DNA from: Faecalimicrobium dakarense
GTDB taxonomy: Bacteria; Bacillota; Clostridia; Peptostreptococcales; Peptostreptococcaceae
Assembly (NCBI RefSeq): GCF_000499525.1
Contig: NZ_HG529233.1
Span: 21,075 to 85,074 of the forward strand
Direction of reading: 5' to 3'
Length of the DNA stretch: 64,000 nucleotides
Both the position numbers and the translations under genes were made by a program. The notes beneath the pieces were generated by a model. That model was not told the DNA's origin. It searched no databases and saw only the letters and a program-made list of their open reading frames with translations. Shown here piece after piece: positions 28,795-36,804 of the stretch (position 1 is the first letter of the stretch; every line of letters begins with the position of its first letter).

Positions 28795-29895
28795 ATGATA
28801 AGTAAAAGAGTAGCGATAGTAGAATCCATAGTGGATAGAACTAATGGATTAGATGATATAAGAGTTAACTTAAATGGAGATATTCAAAGGGCCTATAATT
28901 ACTCTAAGATGACAGGTGATGTAAATATAGGAGATGAGGTTGTTTTAAATACAACAGCAGTGGAACTTAGTTTAGGAACTGGAGGATACCACTTTATTAT
29001 AGCAAATTTAAATAATTTAGAATCTAACCTTACTGAAGGCGGACATATAATGAAATTAAGATATACTCCATTTCAAGTAAAGGTCGATTCAGTAGAAGAA
29101 CAAGAAAGTCCTTATCATGATAACATTGAAAACTTTTCAAGTTTGGACAATATGCCAGTGGTAGTAGGTACTCTTCATAGTATGCTAACTCCATTTGTTG
29201 CATCATATAAAAAGAATAATCCTAATAAAAAATTAGTGTACATAATGACTGATGGAGCAGCACTTCCTATATTTTTAAGCAAAAATGTATCTACACTTAA
29301 AGAAAAAGGACTAATAGATAATACAATAACAATAGGCAATGCATTTGGTGCAGATTATGATTGCATAAATATATATACAGCTTTAATTACAGCAAAAGAA
29401 GTTTTAAAAGCAGATGCAGTATTTGTAAGTATGGGACCAGGAATTGCAGGAACAGGAACTAAATACGGATTTACAGGTATAGAACAAGGTCCTATATTAG
29501 ATGCGATTAAAAAGCTTGGGGGATTTCCAATAGCTATACCTCGAATAAGTTTTGCAGATAAAAGAGATAGACATAGAGGAATATCTCATCATAGTTTAAC
29601 AGTATTTAAAGATATTGTTAATGTAGATGTAAACATACCGATAACAACTTATGATGAAGAAAAATTAAGTTTAATAAAAGAACAAATAATAAATAATAAA
29701 TTAAAAGATAAACATAATGTAGTATATATTAAAAATGATAATACACAAAATGATTTAAATCATTTTGGCCTTAAAGTTAGAAGTATGGGTAGAAATTACG
29801 AACAAGATAAGGAATTTTTTGATGCTGCAAGTAGTGCAGCGTATTACTTAATGGAGGTTTGTGATGAGAGAAGAAGAAAAGACCATAAGCAGTGA
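28795..29895 (+). CDS. DUF3866-type conserved protein
   Basis: 366-aa soluble-looking protein that I match from memory to the DUF3866 family of clostridia and actinobacteria. N-terminal VAIVESIVDRTNGLDDIRV looks like a small beta domain. Later blocks MPVVVGTLHSMLTPFVAS, GPGIAGTGTKYGFTGIEQ and RISFADKRDRHRGISHHS carry conserved Gly/His/Arg residues that could form an active site. AAGGTAATCT precedes the ATG. It overlaps the next gene by 32 bp. Function unknown. Confidence 0.65.
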   Translation: MISKRVAIVESIVDRTNGLDDIRVNLNGDIQRAYNYSKMTGDVNIGDEVVLNTTAVELSLGTGGYHFIIANLNNLESNLTEGGHIMKLRYTPFQVKVDSVEEQESPYHDNIENFSSLDNMPVVVGTLHSMLTPFVASYKKNNPNKKLVYIMTDGAALPIFLSKNVSTLKEKGLIDNTITIGNAFGADYDCINIYTALITAKEVLKADAVFVSMGPGIAGTGTKYGFTGIEQGPILDAIKKLGGFPIAIPRISFADKRDRHRGISHHSLTVFKDIVNVDVNIPITTYDEEKLSLIKEQIINNKLKDKHNVVYIKNDNTQNDLNHFGLKVRSMGRNYEQDKEFFDAASSAAYYLMEVCDERRRKDHKQ

Positions 29896-30397
29896 TAGAA
29901 TATATACTGGTAAAGTAATTAGTCTAAAAGTTGATACTGTTGAGATTGAAAAAAAGGGATATCAAAAAAGAGAAATTGTAGAACATGGTGGAGCTGTAGC
30001 GATAGTTGCAATTAATGATAATAATGAGGTTATACTAGTTAAACAATTTAGAAAAGCAATAGAAAAAGTTATCTGGGAGATTCCTGCAGGAAAGTTAGAA
30101 ATAGGAGAAAATCCTAAAGATTGTGCTATAAGAGAATTAAAAGAAGAGACAGGTTATAGTGCAGATAATATGAAGTTAATACATAAATTTTATACATCAG
30201 CAGGTTTTTCTAATCAAAAGGTATATATTTTCTTAGCTACAGGACTTACAGCTGGAGATAATAACTTTGATGATGATGAAGATTTAGAAGTTCATAAAAT
30301 AGACTTAGAAGAAGCTTATAATATGATATCTAGAAATGAAATTGAAGATGCAAAAACTTCAATAGGTCTTTTATTATTTAATAAAGATTTAATATAA
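29864..30397 (+). CDS. nudF: Nudix hydrolase, ADP-ribose pyrophosphatase type
   Basis: 177-aa hydrolase cleaving nucleoside-diphosphate-linked moieties, most likely ADP-ribose. The Nudix box GKLEIGENPKDCAIRELKEE continues into TGY and is complete (positions 30090-30158), preceded by VILVKQFRKAIEKVIWEIPA, typical of the ADPRase subgroup. ATG 29864 has TGGAGGT upstream; GTG 29861 is the alternative. It starts inside the DUF3866 gene. The gene symbol is by similarity to Bacillus nudF, whose neighbourhood near spoIIM is the same. Confidence 0.85.
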   Translation: MREEEKTISSDRIYTGKVISLKVDTVEIEKKGYQKREIVEHGGAVAIVAINDNNEVILVKQFRKAIEKVIWEIPAGKLEIGENPKDCAIRELKEETGYSADNMKLIHKFYTSAGFSNQKVYIFLATGLTAGDNNFDDDEDLEVHKIDLEEAYNMISRNEIEDAKTSIGLLLFNKDLI

Positions 30398-30400
30398 AAT

Positions 30401-30429
30401 GCATAACCTCCTCTTTACTTACATAGTAT
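30401..30429 (+). promoter_or_regulatory. sigma-E-like promoter of spoIIM
   Basis: GCATAAC (30401-30407), 14-bp spacer, CATAGTAT (30422-30429) resembles the mother-cell sigma-E consensus KMATATT / CATACAMT. The start would be near 30436, inside the loop of the hairpin listed next, so the transcript would lack the 5' arm. spoIIM is sigma-E-dependent in Bacillus. Confidence 0.5.
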
Positions 30430-30454
30430 TTTGTAAGGTAGTAGAGGAGGTTAT
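30403..30454 (+). promoter_or_regulatory. hairpin sequestering the spoIIM ribosome-binding site
   Basis: A perfect 12-bp stem, ATAACCTCCTCT (30403-30414) with AGAGGAGGTTAT (30443-30454), contains the whole Shine-Dalgarno sequence AGAGGAGG. Inside it CTTAC (30418-30422) also pairs with GTAAG (30433-30437). No T tract follows, so it is not a normal terminator. In transcripts reading through from the Nudix gene it should block spoIIM translation. Confidence 0.75.
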
Positions 30455-30458
30455 AAAT

Positions 30459-31064
30459 TTGAGAAAAACATATAGAAAAGGGAATTTTAGAGAAATAAAC
30501 GAACAGATAATAGTTGTAGGATTTATATTTGTAGTATTTGTTATACTAGGTTCATTTTTAAATAAAATATGGCCAGTTCATCAAAATAATATAATGGATA
30601 ATATCAATCCGGTTATAGAATACTATAATTTAAGTCCAGGTACAAAGGATGCAGTAATATCTAATTTAAAGAATGATTTTATATTTATGAGTTCAATAAG
30701 TATATTTACTTTATTAGTTATAACTTTTCCTATAATACTTATAATATTTATGCTAAAAGGTTTATCAATAGGCTATACTATAAATAGTGCTATACTAGCA
30801 TTAAAGCTAAAAGGTAGTAAGATGATTTTAATAGTTTTACTTAAAAATTTAATTATCATACCAGGTGCAATCATACTAATATTAATTTCACTTAATTACC
30901 TAAAAGAAGTTATTTATGAGTTGAAAAAGGGAAAAAGAGATAATATACTATTTTTAGGAAAAAGATATTTACTAAACGCCATAATTGTACTAGCTATAAC
31001 AGTTAGTTTACAATTAATATTAAATACTATAAGTATTGGTATTATTAAGTTCCTAGTCAGATAA
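30459..31064 (+). CDS. spoIIM: stage II sporulation protein M
   Basis: 201-aa polytopic membrane protein of the SpoIID-SpoIIM-SpoIIP peptidoglycan-degrading machine that drives engulfment. About five hydrophobic segments are visible, e.g. IIVVGFIFVVFVILGSFL, IFTLLVITFPIILIIFMLKG and NAIIVLAITVSLQLIL. TTG 30459 (reads MRKTYRKGNFREIN) is the start because AGAGGAGGT at 30443-30451 is its SD; the longer frame from 30399 runs through the hairpin. It precedes the xerD-like gene, as in Bacillus. Confidence 0.93.
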   Translation: MRKTYRKGNFREINEQIIVVGFIFVVFVILGSFLNKIWPVHQNNIMDNINPVIEYYNLSPGTKDAVISNLKNDFIFMSSISIFTLLVITFPIILIIFMLKGLSIGYTINSAILALKLKGSKMILIVLLKNLIIIPGAIILILISLNYLKEVIYELKKGKRDNILFLGKRYLLNAIIVLAITVSLQLILNTISIGIIKFLVR

Positions 31065-31075
31065 AGGAGTTTACT

Positions 31076-31951
31076 ATGGAAGTTATAAAGGAATATATAG
31101 CTTATATAAAAGATAAAAAAAGATTATCAGATAATACTGTATCATCTTATTTTACAGACATTAAAAAATACTTAGATTATCTAAAAGAAAAAACAATAAA
31201 ATTAAATGATGTAGTAGAAAATGATATTATAGGGTATATAATAAAACTAGAAAAAGACAATATATCAGTAGCAACAATATCAAGAATGATATCTTCAATA
31301 AAATCTTTTCATGATTATCTATTTTTAAATCATGTTAGTGAAAGCAATCCGGCAAAAAGTATAAAAAAGCCTAAAATAGAAAAAAGTGATTTAGATATAT
31401 TGACAGAAGAAGAAATAGAAAGATTACTAGATTTTCCGAAATTAACAACTCCTAAATTAGTAAGAGATAAAGCTATATTTGAAGTCTTATATGGGACAGG
31501 TATAAAAGTATCCGAATTAGTTGAGATGGATATAGATGATGTAGATTTAGAGATAGATTATATATATTGTAATATTACTAAAAACCAAAGAGTAATACCT
31601 CTTTCTGAAATAACTAAAATATATTTAGAAAAATATATAAAAGAAGCAAGACCAGAATTAGCATTAAAAGGAGAAAAAGCATTGTTTGTAAGCTCTCTAG
31701 GGCAAAGGTTTACAAGACAAGGTCTTTGGAAACTTATAAAAAAGCATGCTAGCTCTGTTAATATAAATAAAAATATAAACCCAAGTATGCTTAGACATTC
31801 ATTTGCAATTCATTTATTAAATGAAGGTGCAAATATAGCTGTAGTTAGTAAAATATTAGGAAATGCTAACTTATCTAGTTTACAGTCATACTTAAACCAC
31901 ATAAATAAAAATGTAAGAAGAGAAATAAAAGAAAAACATCCTAGAAAGTAA
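31076..31951 (+). CDS. XerD-like tyrosine recombinase with degenerate active site
   Basis: 291-aa protein with the N-terminal SAM-like core-binding domain (residues 1-90) and a C-terminal catalytic domain. Synteny (spoIIM-xerD-deoB-punA) and length match XerD. Key residues differ: catalytic Arg I is Lys144 (GTGIKVSEL), the His of HxxR is Ser237 (NPSMLRHSF), the His/Trp is Asn263 (ILGNANLSS), and the GKGxKxR turn is shortened to TKNQR. Arg240 and the Tyr272 nucleophile (QSYLNH) remain. It probably still folds and may bind DNA, but recombination activity is doubtful. GGAG precedes the ATG. Confidence 0.85.
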   Translation: MEVIKEYIAYIKDKKRLSDNTVSSYFTDIKKYLDYLKEKTIKLNDVVENDIIGYIIKLEKDNISVATISRMISSIKSFHDYLFLNHVSESNPAKSIKKPKIEKSDLDILTEEEIERLLDFPKLTTPKLVRDKAIFEVLYGTGIKVSELVEMDIDDVDLEIDYIYCNITKNQRVIPLSEITKIYLEKYIKEARPELALKGEKALFVSSLGQRFTRQGLWKLIKKHASSVNINKNINPSMLRHSFAIHLLNEGANIAVVSKILGNANLSSLQSYLNHINKNVRREIKEKHPRK

Positions 31952-31975
31952 ACCATAATAAGGAGGACAAAACAA

Positions 31976-33148
31976 ATGAGTAGAGTAGTATGGGTTATAA
32001 TCGACAGTGTAGGAATAGGTGCACTTCCAGATTCTAAGGAATTTGGCGATATAGGTGTTAATACTTTAGGAAACATAGTTAAAGAACATAAAGATATAAA
32101 AATACCAAACCTAATAAAATTAGGAGTTGGAAATATAGATGGTGTTGATTTTTTAGAAAAAACAGAAAGCCCAATTGGGGTATTTGGTAAGTGTAGCGAA
32201 GTATCTCAAGGAAAAGATACAACTACAGGACATTGGGAGATGACAGGAATATTAGTTGAAACACCTTTTAAAACTTTTGAAAATGGATTCCCTAAAGAAA
32301 TAATAGATGAATTTGAAAAAAGAACAGGAAGAAAAGTAGTAGCAAATAAACCAGCTTCTGGAACAGCAATATTAGATGAGTATGGAGAACATCAAATGAA
32401 AACAGGAGATGTAATAGTATACACTTCAGCTGATAGTGTATTCCAAATAGCTGCACATGAAGAAATAATACCGTTAGATGAATTATATAAAATGTGTGAA
32501 ATAGCAAGAGAAATAATGATGGGAGATAATGCTGTAGCAAGAATAATAGCAAGACCATATATAGGAACAGGCGTTGGGAAGTTTGAGAGAACTTCTAATA
32601 GACGTGACTATTCATTAAACCCATTTGAACCTACAGTACTTGATAACATTAAAGAAAGTGGTCTTGATGTTATAGCAGTTGGTAAAATAGAAGATATATT
32701 TAATGGACAAGGTATAACTGAAGCTATACACACTAAAGACAATATGCATGGTGTAGATGAAACTATAAACTACATTAAAAAAGAAAATAATGGATTAATA
32801 TTTACAAACTTAGTTGATTTTGATTCAAAGTATGGACACAGAAGAGATTCTTTAGGATACAGAAAAGCATTAGAAGAGTTTGATGCAAGAATACCCGAAA
32901 TAATAGAATCATTAAATGGTGATGATATACTTATAATAAATGCAGACCATGGTAACGACCCAACTTATAAGGGGACAGACCATACAAGAGAATATATACC
33001 TGTATTAGTTTATGGAAAATCATTAAAAGAAGGTGTAAACTTAGGTATAAGAAATAGCTTTGCAGATATAGGAGCAACAGTTGCAGATATATTAAATGTT
33101 AAGATGCCAAAACATGGTACTAGCTTTAAAAATGAGATGACAAAATAA
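31976..33148 (+). CDS. deoB: phosphopentomutase
   Basis: 390-aa alkaline-phosphatase-superfamily enzyme interconverting (deoxy)ribose-1- and -5-phosphate. Seen: metal site VIIDSVGIGALPD, the active-site Thr in KDTTTGHWEMTG, SGTAILDEYGEHQMKTG, and the second metal cluster NADHGNDPTYKGTDHTRE. AAGGAGGAC precedes the ATG. It forms a nucleoside-salvage operon with punA and pdp, which release the sugar phosphates it uses. Confidence 0.97.
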   Translation: MSRVVWVIIDSVGIGALPDSKEFGDIGVNTLGNIVKEHKDIKIPNLIKLGVGNIDGVDFLEKTESPIGVFGKCSEVSQGKDTTTGHWEMTGILVETPFKTFENGFPKEIIDEFEKRTGRKVVANKPASGTAILDEYGEHQMKTGDVIVYTSADSVFQIAAHEEIIPLDELYKMCEIAREIMMGDNAVARIIARPYIGTGVGKFERTSNRRDYSLNPFEPTVLDNIKESGLDVIAVGKIEDIFNGQGITEAIHTKDNMHGVDETINYIKKENNGLIFTNLVDFDSKYGHRRDSLGYRKALEEFDARIPEIIESLNGDDILIINADHGNDPTYKGTDHTREYIPVLVYGKSLKEGVNLGIRNSFADIGATVADILNVKMPKHGTSFKNEMTK

Positions 33149-33167
33149 TTTGTGGAGGACAAAATTT

Positions 33168-33989
33168 ATGGATAATATATTTGATAGAATACAAGAAAGT
33201 GCAGAATTTATAAAATTAAAGAGTAGTGTAAAACCTAAAATAGGACTTATATTAGGATCAGGATTAGGTGTACTAGGTGATGAAATACAAAACCCAGTAA
33301 AGATTAAATATAATGATATACCAAACTTCCCAGTATCAACAGTAGAAGGACATGCTGGATGCCTTGTTATAGGAGAACTTGAAGGTAAAGAAGTTATAGC
33401 TATGCAAGGAAGATTCCATTACTATGAAGGATACACTCAAAAAGAAATAACTTTCCCTGTTAGAGTTATGAAAGCATTAGGTGTAGAGACAATAATAGTA
33501 ACTAATGCAGCAGGTGGAGCGAATGAAAATTATAAGCCAGGAGATTTAATGGTTATTAAGGATCATATAAACTTAAGTGGAAGCAACCCATTACTAGGGC
33601 CAAATGATGATAGATTAGGTGCAAGATTCCCAGATATGTCAACAGCTTATAAGCCAGAGTATATAAACTTAGTTAAAGAGTGTGCAAAAGAATTAAATAT
33701 GGAAATACAAGAAGGCGTTTATGCGTTCTTTAGTGGACCAACATATGAAACTCCAGCAGAAGTTAAAATGGCAAGAATATTAGGCGCAGACGCAGTGGGT
33801 ATGTCTACAGCCCCAGAGGTTATAGTTGCATCTCATTCTAATATGGATGTTATAGGAATATCATGTATAACTAATATGGCTGCGGGAATACTTGACCAAC
33901 CTCTTGATCATGAAGAAGTTATAGAAACTACTCAAAAGGTAAAAGCTGAGTTCTTAAGCTTAGTAAAAACTGTAGTTAATAAAATATAG
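33168..33989 (+). CDS. punA: purine nucleoside phosphorylase
   Basis: 273-aa trimeric-type PNP that splits inosine or guanosine to base and ribose-1-phosphate. Motifs: LILGSGLGVLGDEI (phosphate site), VEGHAGCLVIGEL, GRFHYYEGY, TNAAGGANENY, and EVIVASHSNMDVIGISCITN. TGGAGGA at 33152-33158 sets ATG 33168 as the start; the frame from TTG 33150 would overlap the SD. It follows deoB by 19 bp. Confidence 0.96.
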   Translation: MDNIFDRIQESAEFIKLKSSVKPKIGLILGSGLGVLGDEIQNPVKIKYNDIPNFPVSTVEGHAGCLVIGELEGKEVIAMQGRFHYYEGYTQKEITFPVRVMKALGVETIIVTNAAGGANENYKPGDLMVIKDHINLSGSNPLLGPNDDRLGARFPDMSTAYKPEYINLVKECAKELNMEIQEGVYAFFSGPTYETPAEVKMARILGADAVGMSTAPEVIVASHSNMDVIGISCITNMAAGILDQPLDHEEVIETTQKVKAEFLSLVKTVVNKI

Positions 33990-33999
33990 CTTTATATAG

Positions 34000-34037
34000 T
34001 AAGCTTAATACTAATTCTCAAATTAGTATTAAGCTTA
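34000..34037 (+). promoter_or_regulatory. perfect 17-bp hairpin between punA and pdp
   Basis: TAAGCTTAATACTAATT (34000-34016) pairs perfectly with 34021-34037 around CTCA. It is followed by TTGTG, not a T run, so it is a poor terminator. It may be a 3'-end stabiliser for deoB-punA, a processing site, or part of a weak terminator. Confidence 0.6.
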
Positions 34038-34089
34038 TTGTGATTAACATAAATAATAAATTAATATAGGTGTATTAAGGAGAATTATT

Positions 34090-35415
34090 ATGAGAATGTA
34101 CGATATAATAAGAAAAAAAAGAGATAATCATGAATTAAGTAAAGCTGAAATAGAATTCTTTGTAGATAAATACTCAAAAGGGGAAATACCAGATTATCAA
34201 GCATCAGCTTTGTTAATGTCAATATACTTAAATAAAATGAATAAAGAAGAAACTGTATATCTTACAGAAGCAATGATGAAATCTGGAGATGTAATAGATT
34301 TATCAGATATAGATGGTATAAAGGTAGATAAGCATAGTACAGGAGGAGTAGGAGATAAAACTACAATAGCATTAGCTCCACTTGTAGCAGCATGTGGTGG
34401 GCCTGTAGCAAAAATGTCAGGTAGAGGTTTAGGACACACAGGAGGGACTCTAGATAAGCTAGAAGCTATACCAGGATTTTCAATAGAAATGGAAGCTGAT
34501 AAGTTTATAAAGTCAGTAAACGAGCATAAAATAGCTGTATGCGGACAAACAGCATCTATAGCAGTAGCAGATAAGAAAATGTATGCACTAAGAGATGTTA
34601 CAGCAACAGTTGATAATATATCTTTAATAGCAGCAAGTATAATGTGTAAAAAATTAGCTTCAGGCGCTGATGCTATATTACTTGATGTAAAAACTGGAGA
34701 TGGGGCATTTATGAAAACATTAGATGACTCATTTGAATTGGCAAAGGCAATGGTTGATATTGGTTGTGGAATGAATAGAGAAACTATAGGTATGATAACA
34801 GATATGGATGAGCCACTAGGATTTGCAGTAGGAAACTCTTTAGAGGTTATAGAAGCTATAGAAACATTAAAGGGAAATGGTCCTAAAGACTTTGTTCTTC
34901 TATGTGAAACTCTAGGAGCTTATATGCTAGTTTTAGCTAAAGTTTGTGATGATTTTGAAGATGGAGTACAAAAAATAAGAGAGGCTATAAATTCAGGAGC
35001 AGCACTTGATAAATTAAGAGTATTTATAGAAAATCAAGGTGGAGACAAAAACATAGTTGATGATTACTCATTACTTCCAACTGCTAAAAATATAGTGCCT
35101 GTGAAAGCTTTAAAATCTGGATATATAAGCAAAATAGAGGCAGAAGAGGTTGGAATGGCAGCTATGATTTTAGGTGCAGGAAGAGAGACTAAAGAAGATA
35201 TACTTGATATGGCAGCAGGAATAGTTTTAGAAAAGAAAGTTGGAGAATATGTTAATGAAGGTGATATATTAGCATATATTCACTACGATAGAGAAGATAA
35301 ATTTGAAGCATCTAAAGAAAGGTTTATGGGAGCTTATTCAATAGTAGAGGAAGAAGTAGTACCTAAAAAATTAATTTATGGTGTTGTAACTAAAAATGAA
35401 ATGAAAAAATTCTAA
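34090..35415 (+). CDS. pdp: pyrimidine-nucleoside phosphorylase
   Basis: 441-aa NP-II family phosphorylase acting on uridine and thymidine. The signature KMSGRGLGHTGGTLDKLEAI is present along with KHSTGGVGDKTTIAL, LRDVTATVDNISLIAASIMC and a C-terminal barrel-sandwich domain. Starts ATG after AAGGAGAA. It completes the salvage trio with deoB and punA. The symbol deoA is the alternative name for thymidine-specific relatives; substrate range cannot be decided from sequence. Confidence 0.94.
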   Translation: MRMYDIIRKKRDNHELSKAEIEFFVDKYSKGEIPDYQASALLMSIYLNKMNKEETVYLTEAMMKSGDVIDLSDIDGIKVDKHSTGGVGDKTTIALAPLVAACGGPVAKMSGRGLGHTGGTLDKLEAIPGFSIEMEADKFIKSVNEHKIAVCGQTASIAVADKKMYALRDVTATVDNISLIAASIMCKKLASGADAILLDVKTGDGAFMKTLDDSFELAKAMVDIGCGMNRETIGMITDMDEPLGFAVGNSLEVIEAIETLKGNGPKDFVLLCETLGAYMLVLAKVCDDFEDGVQKIREAINSGAALDKLRVFIENQGGDKNIVDDYSLLPTAKNIVPVKALKSGYISKIEAEEVGMAAMILGAGRETKEDILDMAAGIVLEKKVGEYVNEGDILAYIHYDREDKFEASKERFMGAYSIVEEEVVPKKLIYGVVTKNEMKKF

Positions 35416-35426
35416 AAAGTGATTAT

Positions 35427-35466
35427 AAAAAGCCTAACGTGTAAACAATAACGTTAGGCTTTTTAA
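35427..35466 (+). terminator. terminator of pdp
   Basis: AAAAAGCCTAACGT pairs with ACGTTAGGCTTTTT around a 10-nt loop, with a T tract. Confidence 0.9.
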
Positions 35467-35549
35467 TTGTAAGAAATTAAAAAATTCAATATAAATAAGC
35501 TTTGAAAACCATGAGCCTAGCAAAATTTTTTATATTATAAATATATATT

Positions 35550-35568
35550 AAACAAATTTGTTCGACAA
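35550..35568. promoter_or_regulatory. palindrome with minus-strand Spo0A-box core, upstream of mltG promoter
   Basis: The bottom strand reads TTGTCGAACAAATTTGTTT: TGTCGAA (0A-box core) joined to the palindrome AACAAATTTGTT. It lies 5 bp upstream of the mltG -35 element. An 18-of-19 match occurs at 41843-41861 before the histidine kinase gene. Binding protein unproven; Spo0A is the first candidate. Confidence 0.45.
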
Positions 35569-35573
35569 TTTTA

Positions 35574-35602
35574 TTGAAAATTTTCATGCTTAGATTTATA
35601 AT
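35574..35602 (+). promoter_or_regulatory. sigma-A promoter of the mltG-trmR-trhP-udk unit
   Basis: TTGAAA (35574-35579), 17-bp spacer, TATAAT (35597-35602), about 40 bp before the mltG ATG. Confidence 0.72.
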
Positions 35603-35642
35603 ATAAAGGATATAAATATATGTATAAGGAGTAGAAAACTCT

Positions 35643-36701
35643 ATGGATTTTAGTAAGAATAAATGGAAAGTAGTAGGATTAACTGCCATTATATTAATAG
35701 TTTTGATCGGAATATTTGTATTTATGCAAATGGGAGCAGTTGATAAAAATAATAAAGAAAATATAGTTATAGAGATACCTCAAGGTGCAAGTGTTAGCAC
35801 TATGTCTAATATATTATATGAAAATAATCTTATAAAAAATAAGACTTTATTTAAAGTGATAGTTAAATTAAGTAATAAAGCTCCATCAATAAAGGCTGGA
35901 AAATATTTACTTAATAAAACGTATTCAAACAATGATATATTAAATATATTAGCTTCGGGTAAGACGTATAATGATGGAATCAAAGTAACTATTCCAGAAG
36001 GAGCGACATCAAAAGAAATAGTTTCATTATTAGTAGATAAAAAGTTGGGGACTAAAGAAAATTATGAAAAGTTAATAAAAAACCCAAAGGATTTTTATAA
36101 AGAAGCTAGCTTTTTAAAAGAGGATGATATAATTTCTTTAGAAGGATTTTTATATCCAGAAACATATTATTTTGACAAAAATGTATCGGAAAAAGAAGTA
36201 CTAAACACGATGTTATTAGGATTTAAAAATGTTTATAGCGACAAACTAAAAGATAGACAAAAAGAGCTAAAAATGACTCTTGCACAAGTTGTAAACTTAG
36301 CATCAATCGTGGAAAAAGAAGCAGTTTTAGATGAAGATAGACCAACAATTGCAAGTGTATTTTATAATAGACTTGATATAAACATGCCTCTTCAATCAGA
36401 TGCAACAGTACAATATATTTTTGAAGAAAGAAAAAAGATAGTAACATATAATGATTTAAAAATAAACTCTCCATATAATAGCTATAAAAATAGAGGTCTT
36501 CCACCTACACCTATAGCTAATCCAGGAATCAAATCTATAGAGGCTACATTGTATCCAGAAGACACAGAATATTTATACTTTGTGGCTAAGATGAATGGTG
36601 GAAACAATTATAGTACAAACTACGAGGACCATTTGAAATACGTTAAAGAATATAAAGATGAAAGAGATAAGTTAAGTAAAAATAAAGCTAATGAGAAATA
36701 G
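35643..36701 (+). CDS. mltG: endolytic transglycosylase MltG (YceG family)
   Basis: 352-aa membrane-anchored murein hydrolase that cuts nascent glycan strands and sets their length. N-terminal helix (VVGLTAIILIVLIGIFVFM), a LysM-like region, then the YceG catalytic core with LASIVEKEAVLDEDRPTIAS, whose Glu in EKEA is the presumed catalytic residue, and YNRLDINMPLQSDATVQY. The late motif NSPYNSYKNRGLPPTPIANP is typical. AAGGAG precedes the ATG. Same gene order as Bacillus yrrL-yrrM-yrrO-udk. Confidence 0.94.
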   Translation: MDFSKNKWKVVGLTAIILIVLIGIFVFMQMGAVDKNNKENIVIEIPQGASVSTMSNILYENNLIKNKTLFKVIVKLSNKAPSIKAGKYLLNKTYSNNDILNILASGKTYNDGIKVTIPEGATSKEIVSLLVDKKLGTKENYEKLIKNPKDFYKEASFLKEDDIISLEGFLYPETYYFDKNVSEKEVLNTMLLGFKNVYSDKLKDRQKELKMTLAQVVNLASIVEKEAVLDEDRPTIASVFYNRLDINMPLQSDATVQYIFEERKKIVTYNDLKINSPYNSYKNRGLPPTPIANPGIKSIEATLYPEDTEYLYFVAKMNGGNNYSTNYEDHLKYVKEYKDERDKLSKNKANEK

Positions 36702-36804
36702 ACTAAAAATTATTTAATGATAAGATTTTAAATTATGGATTATGCTTTAGAATATTAAGGTGTAATCCTATATTAATTTTTTTGTCACTTAAGGAGTGAG
36801 TGTT

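Noticed and set aside
30398..30458. Rho-independent terminator after the Nudix gene
   Set aside because: The stem is strong but followed by AAATTTG rather than a T tract, and its 3' arm is the next gene's SD.
35551..35562. LexA box in the palindrome before mltG
   Set aside because: Spacing between AAC and GTT is 6 bp rather than the 4 bp of firmicute LexA sites.
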